A stretch of 64,000 nt of DNA from Arthrobacter woluwensis (GCF_030816155.1 NZ_JAUSXR010000001.1:992001-1056000); one strand, 5' to 3'; shown: positions 1 to 10,162, counted from the stretch's first letter. The notes: generated from the letters alone by a model not told the origin. Translations and numbers: made by a program.

Positions 1-1
1 G

Positions 2-1186
2 CCGCCTCAGCGCGAGGCGAACCTGGTCGGCTACGGCGCCCTCGTGGAGAAGGGTGGGCGTCCGGCCCGCCGCACGCGGGTGGCGGCGGCCGTCTCCCCG
101 GGGGCGTCCGTGGCCCCGTCGGCCTCCGCTCCGTCGGCGGCCCCGGCACCGGTGTCGGCACCTGCACCCGTCCCGACACCCGCCGTCCCCGCACCCGCCG
201 TCCCCGCGCCCGCCGCGACCGCACCTGTCGCGACGACCGCCCCGGCGCCCCGCGAGGAACGACCGCGGTCCACTCCTCCCGTGCGGAAACTGGCCAAGGA
301 CCTCGGCATCGACCTGGAACTCGTGCAGGGCACCGGGGAGCGGGGCCTCATCACCCGGGAGGACGTGCTGGCGTTCTCCGGGGTGGCCGCCGCGTCAGGT
401 GGCGAGGCCGCGGGACAGGCCTCGGACGGCGGCGCGTCCGCGCTCACCGGGACGGTCGCGGGCGGGGAGGAGGCCGGCGTCGTCGGGCGGGAGACGCGCA
501 GCCCCATCAAGGGGGTGCGCAAGCACACCGCGGCGGCGATGGTCGCGAGCGCGTTCACGGCGCCGCAGGTCTCCGAATTCCTCACGGTGGATGTCACGCC
601 GACCATGGAACTGCTCGCCCGGATCAAGGCGGACCGTGCCTTCGCCGGGCTCAAGTTCACGCCGCTCACGCTCGTGGCCAAGGCCGTGCTCGTGGCGCTC
701 GCGAACATTCCGACGCTCAACAGCCACTGGGATGAGGCCGCCCAGGAGATCGTCCAGTATCACTATGTGAATCTGGGCATCGCGGCGGCCACGCCCCGGG
801 GGCTCACGGTGCCGAACATCAAGGACGCCCACACGCTCAGCCTGCGGGATCTGGCCGTGGCGCTCGCGGATCTGGCGGAGAAGGCACGCGCCGCCCGCAC
901 CACGCCCGCGGAGCTGAGTGGCGGGACGTTCACCATCACCAACATCGGCGTGTTCGGGATCGACGCCGGGACCCCGATGCTGTACCCGGGCGAGGCCGGG
1001 ATCCTGGCCGTCGGAGCGGTGCGCCGGCAGCCGTGGGAGTACCAGGGGGAGGTTGCGCTGCGGCAGGTGCTGACCCTCAGCCTGTCCTTCGACCACCGAC
1101 TGGTCGACGGGGAGCAGGGCTCCCGGTTCCTCGCCGATGTGGGCCGGATCCTGGCGGACCCGGGCATGGTCCTCACGATGATCTGA
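2..1186 (+). CDS. bkdC: Branched-chain 2-oxo acid dehydrogenase E2 (dihydrolipoamide acyltransferase), 5' truncated
   Basis: The C-terminal ~395 residues of an E2 acyltransferase; the gene begins before the window. The reading frame is open from base 2, and its first residues (EANLVGYGAL) resemble the end of a lipoyl domain. An Ala/Pro-rich linker follows, then an E3-binding domain (VRKLAKDLGIDL...GLITREDV) and the CoA acyltransferase domain ending with the catalytic motif DHRLVDG. The enzyme transfers the acyl group from the E1 decarboxylase to CoA. The family includes pyruvate and branched-chain complexes. The branched-chain assignment is inferred from the leucine-degradation genes next door, an arrangement like the Mycobacterium tuberculosis Rv2495c-Rv2506 region. 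It converges with the TetR gene downstream. Confidence 0.85.
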   Translation, partial: PPQREANLVGYGALVEKGGRPARRTRVAAAVSPGASVAPSASAPSAAPAPVSAPAPVPTPAVPAPAVPAPAATAPVATTAPAPREERPRSTPPVRKLAKDLGIDLELVQGTGERGLITREDVLAFSGVAAASGGEAAGQASDGGASALTGTVAGGEEAGVVGRETRSPIKGVRKHTAAAMVASAFTAPQVSEFLTVDVTPTMELLARIKADRAFAGLKFTPLTLVAKAVLVALANIPTLNSHWDEAAQEIVQYHYVNLGIAAATPRGLTVPNIKDAHTLSLRDLAVALADLAEKARAARTTPAELSGGTFTITNIGVFGIDAGTPMLYPGEAGILAVGAVRRQPWEYQGEVALRQVLTLSLSFDHRLVDGEQGSRFLADVGRILADPGMVLTMI

Positions 1187-1222
1187 GGCGCCGGTCTGAC
1201 GCCCTGGTTTGGGGGGGCGCCT
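1186..1222. terminator. Weak hairpin between convergent genes
   Basis: AGGCGCC (1186-1192) pairs with GGCGCCT (1216-1222). The left arm starts in the E2 stop codon, and the right arm is preceded by a run of Gs. No T tract follows. It lies between the E2 gene and the convergent TetR gene, so it may end both transcripts. Confidence 0.3.
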
Positions 1223-1253
1223 TCAGGTGCCCGGCGAGCGGACGGGGCGTGCC

Positions 1254-1910
1254 TCAGTCCGTCCCGCCGGGCGCCGTGAGCGCGGCGTAGGCCATGGCCT
1301 CGAGCACGGGGCGCGCCGTCTTCGCCGGAACGGTCCGTCCACGTTCGCGGAGGGAGTGCGGGGTGGAGTTGATCAGGCCGAAACAGGCGTGGACCCGCAG
1401 TCGCCGTTCGCTGGGTCCCGCACCGGGCAGCTCGGCGCTGAGGGCCTGGACCCACAGTTCGACGTAGGCGCGCTGGAGCTCGCGCACCTGCTTACGGCTC
1501 GCCTCGGGGAGCGACTGGAAATCTCGGTCCTGGATCCGGATCACCTCCGGCTGGGACAGGGCGAAGTCGGTGTGGAACCGCACGAGGGCGCGGAGTGCCA
1601 TGCCGTCCGGTCCCGAGTCCGCGGCCGTGTCCATCACCTCACGGCCGCCGTCGAGCAGCCGCCGGCTCACGCCCAGGAGCAGCTCTTCCAGGACGGCCTG
1701 CTTCGACGGGAAGTGCCGGTAGACGGCAGGGCCGCTCATCCCGACGGCGGCACCCAGCGCCTCCAGGGACACTTTGGCGAATCCGGAGTCGGCGAAGAGC
1801 CGGGCCGCCTGGGACACCAGGGCCTTCCGGCGTTCCTCCTTGGCCACGGATCGCGCCGTCGCGGGACTTTCGCTCACTTGTTCCTCCCGAGTGGTGGACA
1901 TCACGCTCAT
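1254..1910 (-). CDS. TetR-family transcriptional regulator, probable repressor of the leucine operon
   Basis: A 218-residue one-domain regulator. The N-terminal helix-turn-helix is clear (about residues 27-75: ARLFADSGFAKVSLEALG, then MSGPAVYRHFPSKQAVLEELL), followed by an all-helical ligand-binding domain. It is divergent from mccB and 74 bases away, and the gap holds two overlapping inverted repeats that suit a TetR dimer. By position it matches the TetR gene beside accD1/accA1 in mycobacteria. The ligand is probably an acyl-CoA intermediate of the pathway (inference). The start could also be the second methionine, three codons in. Confidence 0.85.
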   Translation of the reverse strand: MSVMSTTREEQVSESPATARSVAKEERRKALVSQAARLFADSGFAKVSLEALGAAVGMSGPAVYRHFPSKQAVLEELLLGVSRRLLDGGREVMDTAADSGPDGMALRALVRFHTDFALSQPEVIRIQDRDFQSLPEASRKQVRELQRAYVELWVQALSAELPGAGPSERRLRVHACFGLINSTPHSLRERGRTVPAKTARPVLEAMAYAALTAPGGTD

Positions 1911-1928
1911 TCGAGACTAACCTCAAAC

Positions 1929-1961
1929 TCAGTTATACGTCACTAACTGAAATGTGACGTA
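1929..1961. promoter_or_regulatory. Overlapping inverted repeats, candidate TetR operator
   Basis: Two perfect inverted repeats interleave in the divergent gap: TCAGTTA (1929-1935) with TAACTGA (1944-1950), and TACGTCAC (1936-1943) with GTGACGTA (1954-1961). The second repeat starts where the left arm of the first ends. The site lies 24 bases before the mccB start and 19 bases from the TetR start, so one bound dimer could control both genes. Confidence 0.6.
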
Positions 1962-1984
1962 CCCGCTTCGGAAAGAGCAGGTCA

Positions 1985-3592
1985 ATGGAGATTCTGTCCA
2001 CCACAGTGGAACCGGCCTCCCCGCAGTTCGAGGCCAATGAGGCCGCACAACGGGCCCTGGTGGAGGAGCTCCGGGAGAAGCTGGCCACCGCCGCGCTCGG
2101 CGGTCCGGAGAAGTCCCGCGAGCGCCATGTCGCCCGTGGCAAATTGCTGCCCCGCGACCGCGTGGACCTCCTCCTGGATGAGGGCAGCCCGTTCCTGGAG
2201 GTCGCGCCCCTGGCGGCCGAGGATCTGTACGACGGCGCGTCGCCGGCTGCGGGCGTGATCGCGGGCATCGGCGTCGTGGAGGGCCGCCTGGTCATGGTGG
2301 TCTGCAATGACGCCACCGTCAAGGGCGGCACGTACTATCCCCTGACGGTGCGCAAGCACCTGCGGGCGCAGGAGATCGCCCTGGAGAACGGCCTGCCGTG
2401 CGTGTATCTCGTGGATTCCGGCGGCGCCTTCCTCCCGATGCAGGACGAGGTGTTCCCGTCGAAGGACCATTTCGGACGCATCTTCTACAACCAGGCGCAG
2501 CTCTCGGCGCGGAAGATCCCGCAGATCGCGGCCGTCATGGGGTCCTGCACGGCCGGTGGCGCGTACGTCCCGGCCATGAGCGACGAGACCGTCATCGTGA
2601 AGAACCAGGGCACGATCTTCCTGGGTGGGCCTCCGCTCGTGAAGGCTGCGATCGGTGAGGTCGTGACCGCCGAGGAGCTGGGCGGGGGAGAAGTCCACGC
2701 GAGGATCTCCGGCGTGGCCGACCATCTGGCCGAGAATGACGAGCACGCCCTGCAGATCGTCAGGGACATCGTCGCCACGCTTCCCGAGACTCCGGCCCGT
2801 GCCTGGGACGTCCTGCCGGTCCGGGAGCCCGTGGTGGATCCCGCAGAGTTGTACGGCGCCGTGCCCGTCGATGTGAACGCCTCCTATGACGTCCGCGAGG
2901 TCATCGCGCGGCTCGTGGACGGCAGCGAGTTCCACGAGTTCAAACGCGAGTACGGGGACACGCTGGTCACCGGCTTCGCGCACGTGATGGGGCACCCGGT
3001 GGGCATCGTCGCCAACAACGGCGTGCTGTTCTCCGAATCGGCGCGCAAGGGCGCCCACTTCATCGAACTCTGCGACCAGCGCGGCGTGCCGCTCCTGTTC
3101 CTGCAGAACATCACCGGCTTCATGGTGGGCAAGGACGCCGAGCACGGGGGCATCGCCCGGGACGGCGCCAAGATGGTCACCGCCGTCGCCACGGCCCGGG
3201 TGCCGAAGTTCACCATCGTGATCGGCGGTTCCTTCGGCGCCGGGAACTACTCGATGTGCGGCCGGGCCTACAGCCCGCGTTTCCTCTGGATGTGGCCCGC
3301 GGCGCGCATCTCCGTCATGGGAGGCGCCCAGGCGTCCAGCGTGCTCGCGACCGTCAAGCGTGACCAGCTCGAGGCGGCCGGCCAGGAGTGGAGCGCCGAG
3401 GACGAGGAGGCCTTCAAGGCCCCCATCCGCGAACAGTACGAAACCCAGGGCAGCCCCTACTACTCCACGGCGCGGCTCTGGGACGACGGCATCATCGACC
3501 CGATGGACACCCGCCGGGTGCTCGGTCTCGCCCTCGACGCCGCGTCACGGGTTCCTCTGCCCGAGACCTCCTTCGGCCTTTTCAGGATGTGA
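1985..3592 (+). CDS. mccB: 3-methylcrotonyl-CoA carboxylase, carboxyltransferase (beta) subunit
   Basis: A 535-residue acyl-CoA carboxyltransferase. It transfers CO2 from carboxybiotin to 3-methylcrotonyl-CoA, giving 3-methylglutaconyl-CoA in leucine breakdown. Family hallmarks are visible: an N-terminal region [20 protein letters not shown], the acyl-CoA-side segment [25 protein letters not shown] characteristic of the MCC beta type, and two glycine-rich oxyanion regions ([32 protein letters not shown]). Length fits the family (about 535-560). It is first in the + strand operon and is followed two bases later by the biotin-carrying subunit. It is also called liuB or accD1. Confidence 0.93.
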   Translation: MEILSTTVEPASPQFEANEAAQRALVEELREKLATAALGGPEKSRERHVARGKLLPRDRVDLLLDEGSPFLEVAPLAAEDLYDGASPAAGVIAGIGVVEGRLVMVVCNDATVKGGTYYPLTVRKHLRAQEIALENGLPCVYLVDSGGAFLPMQDEVFPSKDHFGRIFYNQAQLSARKIPQIAAVMGSCTAGGAYVPAMSDETVIVKNQGTIFLGGPPLVKAAIGEVVTAEELGGGEVHARISGVADHLAENDEHALQIVRDIVATLPETPARAWDVLPVREPVVDPAELYGAVPVDVNASYDVREVIARLVDGSEFHEFKREYGDTLVTGFAHVMGHPVGIVANNGVLFSESARKGAHFIELCDQRGVPLLFLQNITGFMVGKDAEHGGIARDGAKMVTAVATARVPKFTIVIGGSFGAGNYSMCGRAYSPRFLWMWPAARISVMGGAQASSVLATVKRDQLEAAGQEWSAEDEEAFKAPIREQYETQGSPYYSTARLWDDGIIDPMDTRRVLGLALDAASRVPLPETSFGLFRM

Positions 3593-3594
3593 TC

Positions 3595-5847
3595 ATGGAT
3601 TTCGGATTCATCGCAGGAACTCCGGACGAGCGCCGGGTCCGGGCGGCCCTCGCCGAGGAACCTCCCTTCGGCTCGGTGCTCATCGCCAACCGCGGCGAGA
3701 TCGCGGTGCGGATCATCCGCACCCTCCAGCGCCTGGGCATCCGGTCGATCGCCGTCTACAGCGACGCCGACGCGGAAGCCCTGCACGTCCAGCTGGCGGA
3801 CGAAGCGGTCCGGATCGGTCCGGCGGCCGCCACCGAGAGCTACCTGAACATCGACGCCGTCGTTCGGGCCGCCGTGGAGAGCGGCGCCGACGCCGTGCAC
3901 CCGGGCTACGGCTTCCTCAGCGAGAACGCGCGCTTCGCCGAAGCGCTCGCCGCCGCGGGCGTCACCTTCATCGGTCCCGGCGTGAACGCACTCGCCGTGA
4001 TGGGTGACAAGATCACCGCCAAGAATCACGTGTCCCGCTCCGGCGTGCCCACTGTTCCCGGCTATGCCGGCTCGCCGGGCCGGCCCCCCAGCGACGACGA
4101 GCTGCGGGAGCACGCCGCCGACGTCGGCTATCCGCTGCTCATCAAACCGTCCGCGGGCGGCGGCGGCAAGGGCATGGTCGTGGTGGAGGCGCCGGAGGAC
4201 CTCGACGCCGGCCTGGCCACCGCACGCCGCGTGGCCGCGAGCGCCTTCGGCGACGACACCCTGTTCATCGAACGGCTCGTCCGGAACCCCCGCCACATCG
4301 AGGTCCAGGTGCTGTCCGACACCCACGGAAACGTCGTGCACCTGGGGGAGCGCGAGTGCTCCTTGCAGCGCCGCCACCAGAAGGTCATCGAGGAGGCCCC
4401 GTCAGCGCTCCTAGAGAGCCTGCCGAACGGCGCCGAGATCCGTGAGCGGATGGGCCGGGCGGCCTGCGACGCCGCCCTGAGCGTCGACTACGTGGGCGCG
4501 GGGACTGTCGAGTTCCTGGTCTCGGACGACCGCCCCGACGAGTTCTTCTTCATGGAGATGAACACACGGCTGCAGGTCGAGCACCCCGTCACCGAGGAGG
4601 TGACCGGCATCGACCTGGTGGAGCAGCAGCTGCGGGTGGCCGCGGGGGAGACCCTGTCGCTGGCGCAGGAGGACATCCGGCTGAACGGGCACGCGATCGA
4701 GGCCCGGGTGTACGCGGAGGATCCACGCAACGGCTTTCTGCCGGCCACGGGCACGGTGCTGTTGCTTGACGAGCACGGAAACCAGGGTGCCCTCCCGGGC
4801 CGACGCTTCGCCCCCTATCGGCCGTGGACTCCCGGCCCCAGGGCTCGGATCGACTCGTCCCTCTTCCAGGAGCAGGTCATCGGTTCGGATTATGACCCCA
4901 TGCTGGCGAAGGTCATCGTGCATGGCGAAGACCGCGCGGACGCCCTGCGGCAGCTCGATCTGGCCCTGGCGAACTACCGCCTGCTCGGACTCTCCACGAA
5001 CGTCGAGTACCTGCGCCTCCTCCTCGCGGACGAGGACGTCCAGGCCGGGCGCCTCGACACCGGCCTGATCGAACGCAAGCTGGACGGTTTCCCGTTTCAT
5101 GAGGTGAACGACGTCGATCTGGCCCTGGTCGCCGTGATGACCGACCAGTTGCTCCACGGAGAGGCCTCCAGCCGGTCCCGCGACTCCACCATCGGCCTGG
5201 GGGCGGGATGGGGAGCCATCGACGGGTGGCGCCTCGGGGCTCCCTCGCCTCGAAGGATTCATGCCGTGGTGGCCGGGACTGACCTGACAGCGCAGGTGTC
5301 AGGCGGGGTCTGGCGCCAGAAGTCACGTGACCTGCCGGTCACCGTCGAGTACCGGGTGACGCTGCCCGGGCGCGATACCGTCACCGCGGTCACGTGTCGG
5401 ATCGGGCAGGGGGCGGGTGTGTTCGAGGTGGACGGCACACCCTACGAATACGCGGTGGCCGTCTCCGGCACGGGCAGAGGCCACCTGGACACGCCACGAT
5501 CGATCACCGCGTGGATCGGCCGCGACGGCTGGTCCGCCGAGGTCGAGCTCCTGGGCCGCGAAGAGGCCCTGACCCGCCGTCTGGCCCGGCTCGACCGGGT
5601 GGAGGGCGAGGCCGACCCGCGCGTCGTGACGCCCATGCCGGGCACCGTCGTCGCCGTCATGGTGCAGGACGGCGAGCGGGTGGAGGCCGGCCGTCATCTG
5701 CTCAGCGTGGAAGCCATGAAGATGGAGCACCAGCTCACCGCACCCATCGCGGGCATCGTGCACCTGAGCGTCGCACCCGGCGACCAGGTCAAAGCCAAGG
5801 CCGCAGTGGCCACCATTCATCCCGAGGATCCGGGACACGAGAACTAG
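3595..5847 (+). CDS. mccA: 3-methylcrotonyl-CoA carboxylase, biotin carboxylase/BCCP (alpha) subunit
   Basis: A 750-residue alpha subunit. Order of domains: biotin carboxylase N-domain ([16 protein letters not shown], about residues 24-40), ATP-grasp with the glycine loop GGGGKGM and active-site segment [15 protein letters not shown], a middle linker domain, and a C-terminal biotinyl domain with AMKM, whose lysine 709 is the biotinylation site. ATG 3595 was chosen because it follows the mccB stop by two bases; an in-frame GTG at 3589 would overlap mccB slightly. It carboxylates biotin using ATP and bicarbonate and works with MccB. Also known as liuD or accA1. Confidence 0.93.
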   Translation: MDFGFIAGTPDERRVRAALAEEPPFGSVLIANRGEIAVRIIRTLQRLGIRSIAVYSDADAEALHVQLADEAVRIGPAAATESYLNIDAVVRAAVESGADAVHPGYGFLSENARFAEALAAAGVTFIGPGVNALAVMGDKITAKNHVSRSGVPTVPGYAGSPGRPPSDDELREHAADVGYPLLIKPSAGGGGKGMVVVEAPEDLDAGLATARRVAASAFGDDTLFIERLVRNPRHIEVQVLSDTHGNVVHLGERECSLQRRHQKVIEEAPSALLESLPNGAEIRERMGRAACDAALSVDYVGAGTVEFLVSDDRPDEFFFMEMNTRLQVEHPVTEEVTGIDLVEQQLRVAAGETLSLAQEDIRLNGHAIEARVYAEDPRNGFLPATGTVLLLDEHGNQGALPGRRFAPYRPWTPGPRARIDSSLFQEQVIGSDYDPMLAKVIVHGEDRADALRQLDLALANYRLLGLSTNVEYLRLLLADEDVQAGRLDTGLIERKLDGFPFHEVNDVDLALVAVMTDQLLHGEASSRSRDSTIGLGAGWGAIDGWRLGAPSPRRIHAVVAGTDLTAQVSGGVWRQKSRDLPVTVEYRVTLPGRDTVTAVTCRIGQGAGVFEVDGTPYEYAVAVSGTGRGHLDTPRSITAWIGRDGWSAEVELLGREEALTRRLARLDRVEGEADPRVVTPMPGTVVAVMVQDGERVEAGRHLLSVEAMKMEHQLTAPIAGIVHLSVAPGDQVKAKAAVATIHPEDPGHEN

Positions 5848-5855
5848 GACACCCC

Positions 5856-7019
5856 ATGCCTGATTTTGAACTCAGCGAAGAGTACCAGGACCTCAGTGAC
5901 ACCGTCCGCGAGTTCGCGGACGAGGTCGTGGCCCCGGTCGCGCAGAAGCACGACGAGGAGCACAGCTTCCCTTACGAGGTGGTGGCCGGCATGGCCGAGC
6001 TGGGACTCTTCGGTCTCCCGTTCCCCGAGGAGTACGGCGGCATGGGGGGCGACTACTTCGCCCTGGCCCTGGCGCTCGAGCAGCTCGGCAGGGTGGACCA
6101 GTCCGTGGCGATCACCCTGGAAGCGGGCGTCTCGCTGGGTGCGATGCCGGTGTACCGCTTCGGCACCGACGCTCAGAAGGAGGAATGGCTGCCGTCCCTG
6201 GCGTCCGGTCAGGCGCTCGCAGGCTTCGGCCTGACCGAGCGGGAGGCCGGCTCCGATGCCGGTGGCACCCAGACGAAGGCGCGCCGCGAGGACGGCCAGT
6301 GGGTCATCAACGGGAGCAAGGAGTTCATCACGAACTCCGGGACGGACATCACCCGCCTGGTCACCGTCACGGCCGTCACGGGCAGTACCGAACGGCCAGA
6401 CGGCACCGTGAAGAAGGAGATCTCCACGATCCTGGTGCCCACCGACACCCCCGGTTTCACGGCGGAGAAGGCGTACAACAAGGTCGGCTGGAACGCCTCC
6501 GACACCCACCCCCTCACCCTGAAGGACGTCCGCGTCCCCGAGGAGAACCTCCTGGGCGTCGAGGGCCGCGGCTATGCGAACTTCCTCTCCATCCTCGACG
6601 AGGGCCGGATCGCCATCGCGGCGCTCGCCACCGGCGCCGCGCAGGGCTGCGTGGACGCGTCCGTCCGCTACGCCCGGGAGCGGAGCGCTTTCGGGAACGC
6701 GATCGGCAAGTACCAGGCGATCCAGTTCAAGATCGCCCGCATGCAGGCCCGCGCCCACACCGCCCGCCTCGCCTACTACGACGCCGCGGCGCGCATGCTG
6801 GCCGGCAAGCCGTTCAAGTCGCAGGCCGCGATCGCCAAGATGGTGGCCGGTGAGGCCGCCATGGACAACGCCCGCGACGCCACCCAGGTGTTCGGCGGCT
6901 ACGGGTTCATCAACGAATTCCCCGTGGCCCGGCACTACCGCGACTCCAAGATCCTGGAGATCGGCGAGGGCACCACCGAGGTGCAGCTCATGCTGATCGC
7001 CCGCGAGCTCGGCCTGTAG
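5856..7019 (+). CDS. Acyl-CoA dehydrogenase, probably isovaleryl-CoA or another short branched-chain acyl-CoA
   Basis: A 387-residue FAD acyl-CoA dehydrogenase of normal length. Visible features are the N-terminal helical domain ([20 protein letters not shown]), the FAD/substrate segment [15 protein letters not shown], and the C-terminal [17 protein letters not shown], whose EGT glutamate is at the usual catalytic-base position. Human isovaleryl-CoA dehydrogenase has its base elsewhere, so the exact substrate is open. Context (between MCC and the CoA transferase) argues for isovaleryl-CoA to 3-methylcrotonyl-CoA, as proposed for mycobacterial FadE19. ATG 5856 lies 8 bases after mccA; longer upstream forms would run inside mccA. 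Confidence 0.9.
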   Translation: MPDFELSEEYQDLSDTVREFADEVVAPVAQKHDEEHSFPYEVVAGMAELGLFGLPFPEEYGGMGGDYFALALALEQLGRVDQSVAITLEAGVSLGAMPVYRFGTDAQKEEWLPSLASGQALAGFGLTEREAGSDAGGTQTKARREDGQWVINGSKEFITNSGTDITRLVTVTAVTGSTERPDGTVKKEISTILVPTDTPGFTAEKAYNKVGWNASDTHPLTLKDVRVPEENLLGVEGRGYANFLSILDEGRIAIAALATGAAQGCVDASVRYARERSAFGNAIGKYQAIQFKIARMQARAHTARLAYYDAAARMLAGKPFKSQAAIAKMVAGEAAMDNARDATQVFGGYGFINEFPVARHYRDSKILEIGEGTTEVQLMLIARELGL

Positions 7020-7063
7020 CCGCGCCTCTGGAAATCGACGACGCCACAGGAGAGGATCGGAGC

Positions 7064-8555
7064 ATGATCGACAAAGTGGTCGGCAGCGTGGAGCGTGCCG
7101 TGGCAGACATTCATGAGGGCGCCTCCCTCGCGGTGGGCGGATTCGGACTGTGCGGGATCCCCGTCGGCCTGATCGACGCCCTGCACCGCCAGGGCACGGG
7201 CGGTCTGGAGACCATCAGCAACAACTGCGGTGTTGATGACTGGGGTCTCGGCATCCTGCTCTCCGACGGCCGCATCCGCCGCACGGTCAGCTCCTATGTG
7301 GGTGAGAACAAGGAGTTCGCCCGCCAGTACCTGGCGGGTGAGCTCGAAGTGGTCCTCACCCCGCAGGGCACCCTGGCGGAGAAGCTCCGAGCCGGTGGCG
7401 CGGGCATCCCCGCCTTCTACACGGCGGCCGGCGTCGGCACGCAGGTCGCCGAGGGCGGCCTGCCCCAGAAGTACGACGACGCCGGCGCGGATCGCGCTCG
7501 GCTCCGCGCCGAAGGAGGTGCGCACCTTCGGGGGTGCGGACTACGTGCTGGAGGAGTCCCTCACGCCGGACTTCGCTCTGGTGCACGCCGCGAAGGGCGA
7601 CCGCCACGGGAACCTCGTCTTCCACGCCACGGCACTGAACTTCAACTCCCTGTGCGCCATGGCGGGGCGGATCACCATCGCCGAGGTCGAGGAGCTCGTG
7701 GAACCGGGCGAGCTGGACCCGGAGCACATCCACGTGCCGGGCATCTTCGTGCAGCGCGTCGTCCACGTGCCGGCCGGAAGCCCCCTGGCGGAGAAGCGGA
7801 TCGAGAAGCGGACGGTCCGGAAGGAAGAGGCTCCGGAACCCGCCGGCGTGGCCGGCGCTCCGGCGTCGGGCGCTGCGGAAACCACCGTGGAGACCGCGGC
7901 GCGCGGGCTCGATCGCAACCAGCTGGCGGCCCGCGTGGCGCGTGAGCTGCGGAACGGCCAGTACGTCAACCTCGGGATCGGCATGCCGACCCTCATTCCC
8001 AACCACATCCCGGATGGCGTCGAGGTGGTCCTGCATTCCGAGAACGGCATCCTGGGCACGGGGCCGTACCCCACCGAGGACGCGGTGGATCCGGACCTCA
8101 TCAACGCGGGCAAGGAGACGGTGACGGTCAACCCCGGCGCCGCCTTCTTCGACTCGGCGCTGTCCTTCGGCATGGTCCGCGGCGGGCACGTCGACGTGGC
8201 GGTCCTCGGCGCGATGGAGGTCGCGGAGAACGGCGACCTGGCCAATTGGATGATCCCCGGCAAGATGGTCAAGGGGATGGGCGGCGCCATGGACCTCGTG
8301 TTCGGCGCCAAGCGCCTGATCGTGATGATGGAGCACGTGGACCGCAATGGACGGCCCAAGATCGTGCAGAGCTGCTCGCTTCCAGTCACCGGCAAGGGCT
8401 GTGTGGACCGGATCATCACGGACCTCGCGGTCATCGACGTGACCGACGACGGTCTTGTCCTCCGGGAGACCGCTCCCGGCGTCTCGGTGGAGGATGTCCT
8501 CGCCGCGACGGGCGCTGAACTTCGCGTCGAGATGCACGACCCGGACACCGTATGA
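7064..8555 (+). pseudogene. Fused succinyl-CoA:3-ketoacid CoA-transferase (A+B subunits), interrupted by a +1 frameshift
   Basis: SCOT moves CoA from succinyl-CoA to acetoacetate. The A half starts at ATG 7064 ([13 protein letters not shown], then GGFGLCGIP) with a good Shine-Dalgarno sequence. It reads in frame to about 7488, where one extra base in GCGG (7487-7490) shifts the frame. Removing one G restores [18 protein letters not shown] and a single 496-codon reading frame. The A half is joined by an Ala/Pro/Glu linker (about codons 250-280) to the B half, which carries the active-site motif LHSENGILG. The fused layout resembles animal OXCT1, whereas many bacteria have separate scoA and scoB. 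Both halves look otherwise intact, so this is either a recent mutation or a sequencing error. Without slippage, the A frame would continue in the wrong frame to 7945. Confidence 0.85.
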
Positions 8556-9115
8556 GCATGCAGGAGAACCGTATGAGTGAGCCCGGGGGCGAACCCGTGA
8601 CCGAGCAGGGCGAACCCCGCAGGATCGTGCAGCGGGGACTGTATTTCGACGAACTCGAGGACGGCGCCGTCTACGTCCACCGTCCGGGCCGAACGCTGAC
8701 CGAAGCGGACAACGTCCTGTTCACGACCCTGACGATGAACACCCAGGCCCTCCACCTGGACGCGGCATGGAGCGAGTCCCAGCCCTTCGGGCAGCGCCTC
8801 GTGAACTCGATGCTGACCCTGGCCACCCTGGTGGGGCAGTCGGTGCCGCAGCTCACGGCGGGGACCATCATCGCCCAGCTCGGTCTCGACGGGATCAGCT
8901 TCCCGAAACCGATGTTCCACGGTGACACCCTCTACACGGAGACCACCGTACTGGAACGCCGGCCGTCGGCGTCGCGTCCGGGGCAGGGTGTGGTGACCTT
9001 CCAGCACACCGGCTACAACCAACGGGGCGAGGTCGTGGCCCTGGCCCGGCGGACCACGTTGATGTGGACCCGCGAAGCCCACGAAGCCGCCGGACGGGGG
9101 ACACTGGAGGCATGA
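8552..9115 (+). CDS. MaoC-like (R)-enoyl-CoA hydratase
   Basis: A 187-residue hot-dog-fold hydratase. The hydratase region has the Asp/His-type active-site run ([21 protein letters not shown], about residues 50-70), followed by [16 protein letters not shown] and a [16 protein letters not shown] strand typical of MaoC proteins. It overlaps the CoA-transferase stop as ATGA, so it is translationally coupled. In mycobacteria the orthologous position (Rv2499c) sits beside a CitE-like lyase. By context it would hydrate 3-methylglutaconyl-CoA to HMG-CoA, replacing the crotonase-type hydratase that is missing from the cluster (inference). A second ATG at 8573 is possible. Confidence 0.87.
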   Translation: MSMQENRMSEPGGEPVTEQGEPRRIVQRGLYFDELEDGAVYVHRPGRTLTEADNVLFTTLTMNTQALHLDAAWSESQPFGQRLVNSMLTLATLVGQSVPQLTAGTIIAQLGLDGISFPKPMFHGDTLYTETTVLERRPSASRPGQGVVTFQHTGYNQRGEVVALARRTTLMWTREAHEAAGRGTLEA

Positions 9116-9933
9116 GCTTCTCGATGGGACCCAGCCTCCTGTTCTGCCCGGCCGACCGGCCCGAACGCTACGCCAAGGCCGCCGACCGCGCCGACGCCGT
9201 GATCCTGGATCTGGAGGACGCCGTGTCCGCCGACGCCAAGGCCGCGGCCCGGCTGGCGCTCGCGGACCCCGCGAACGCCCTCGACCCGGAGCGGACCATC
9301 GTCCGGGTCAATCCCGTGGGCACCCCCGATATCCGCCTGGATCTGGAAGCCGTGGCGAAGACGCCCTACCGGACGCTCATGCTGGCCAAGGCCGAGAGCG
9401 GCCAGCAGCTCGACGCCCTGGGGGACTACGGGATCCTCGCGCTGTGCGAGACCGCGCGGGGTGTGCTGAACGCCGCCGAGATCGCTTCCCGGCCCAACGT
9501 CGTGGGACTCATGTGGGGCGCCGAGGACCTGCTGGCGTCGCTCGGCGGGACCTCCAGCCGGGACGCCGACGGCGGCTACCGTGCGGTCGCGCTGCACGCG
9601 CGCTCCCAGGTGCTGCTCGCCGCCGGGGCGTTCGGAAAGGCCGCGATTGACTCGGTCTACGTCAACATCCCGGACCTGGACGGGCTTGCCGCGGAATCGG
9701 CCGACGCGGTGGCGTCCGGATTCGCGGCGAAGGCCTGCATCCACCCGAACCAGGTGGCCGTGGTGCGGGAGGCGTATCTGCCCGACGACGCCGCGGTCCA
9801 GGCCGCGCGAGACCTCCTCACCGCAGCGGCTTCCGCGGGCAACGGCGTGTTCAGCCACGAGGGCCGCATGATCGACGGGCCGATCCTCCGGCACGCCGAG
9901 TCGGTGCTCCGGCGAGCGGGCGCTTCCGGCTGA
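9112..9933 (+). CDS. CitE-like (HpcH/HpaI family) acyl-CoA lyase, candidate HMG-CoA lyase
   Basis: A 273-residue TIM-barrel lyase. Motifs seen: [16 protein letters not shown] at the N-terminus, the metal/substrate site [10 protein letters not shown], the arginine strand TIVRVNPVG, the metal-binding Glu in LCETARG and [17 protein letters not shown] 9112 overlaps the maoC stop as ATGA. Free-standing CitE-like proteins act on several beta-hydroxyacyl-CoAs; the mycobacterial protein in this position (Rv2498c) has been reported to cleave HMG-CoA stereoselectively and to act in itaconate breakdown. Here it is the only candidate for the last cleavage of the leucine pathway, because no classical HMG-CoA lyase is present in the window. 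Confidence 0.85.
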   Translation: MSFSMGPSLLFCPADRPERYAKAADRADAVILDLEDAVSADAKAAARLALADPANALDPERTIVRVNPVGTPDIRLDLEAVAKTPYRTLMLAKAESGQQLDALGDYGILALCETARGVLNAAEIASRPNVVGLMWGAEDLLASLGGTSSRDADGGYRAVALHARSQVLLAAGAFGKAAIDSVYVNIPDLDGLAAESADAVASGFAAKACIHPNQVAVVREAYLPDDAAVQAARDLLTAAASAGNGVFSHEGRMIDGPILRHAESVLRRAGASG

Positions 9934-10024
9934 GTTCGCGCAAATCGGTGCCATCCGCTGAGTTCGCGGCTTCCGAGTGAGTTCGTGGGCACGGTCCGCG
10001 AACTCACCCGGAAACCACGAACTC
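9931..10024. repeat. REP-like cluster of TGAGTTCG direct and inverted copies
   Basis: Three direct copies (TGAGTTCGCG at 9931, TGAGTTCGCGG at 9959-9969, GTGAGTTCGTGG at 9978-9989) are followed by two inverted copies (CCGCGAACTCAC at 9996-10007, CCACGAACTC at 10015-10024). The nested pairs can form a large stem-loop. The first copy contains the citE stop codon. The rest of the gap to 10162 is GC-rich, with a short hairpin GCACGG/CCGTGC (10114-10128). Confidence 0.6.
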
Positions 10025-10150
10025 GGGGTGGTGCTGCGCCGGTCGTGCTGTGCTGGTGACTGGCCGGCGCTGGGGCCGGGCCCCGGGCCGGCCGGAGGCT
10101 GAGCGCAGGCGCCGCACGGGCCCCGTGCAGCGGGCGCTCAGGTTCTCCGG

Positions 10151-10156
10151 GATACT
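10151..10156 (+). promoter_or_regulatory. Candidate -10 box of ispC, leaderless spacing
   Basis: GATACT ends seven bases before the first base of the ispC ATG, with six bases between box and start codon. There is no Shine-Dalgarno sequence. The geometry matches the TANNNT-N6-ATG set in this window apart from its first base. Confidence 0.45.
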
Positions 10157-10162
10157 GGAACC

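Noticed and set aside
7491-7945. Out-of-frame continuation of the CoA-transferase A half to 7945.
   Set aside because: Its Arg/Gly-rich translation does not resemble the family; the other frame continues the conserved protein perfectly.
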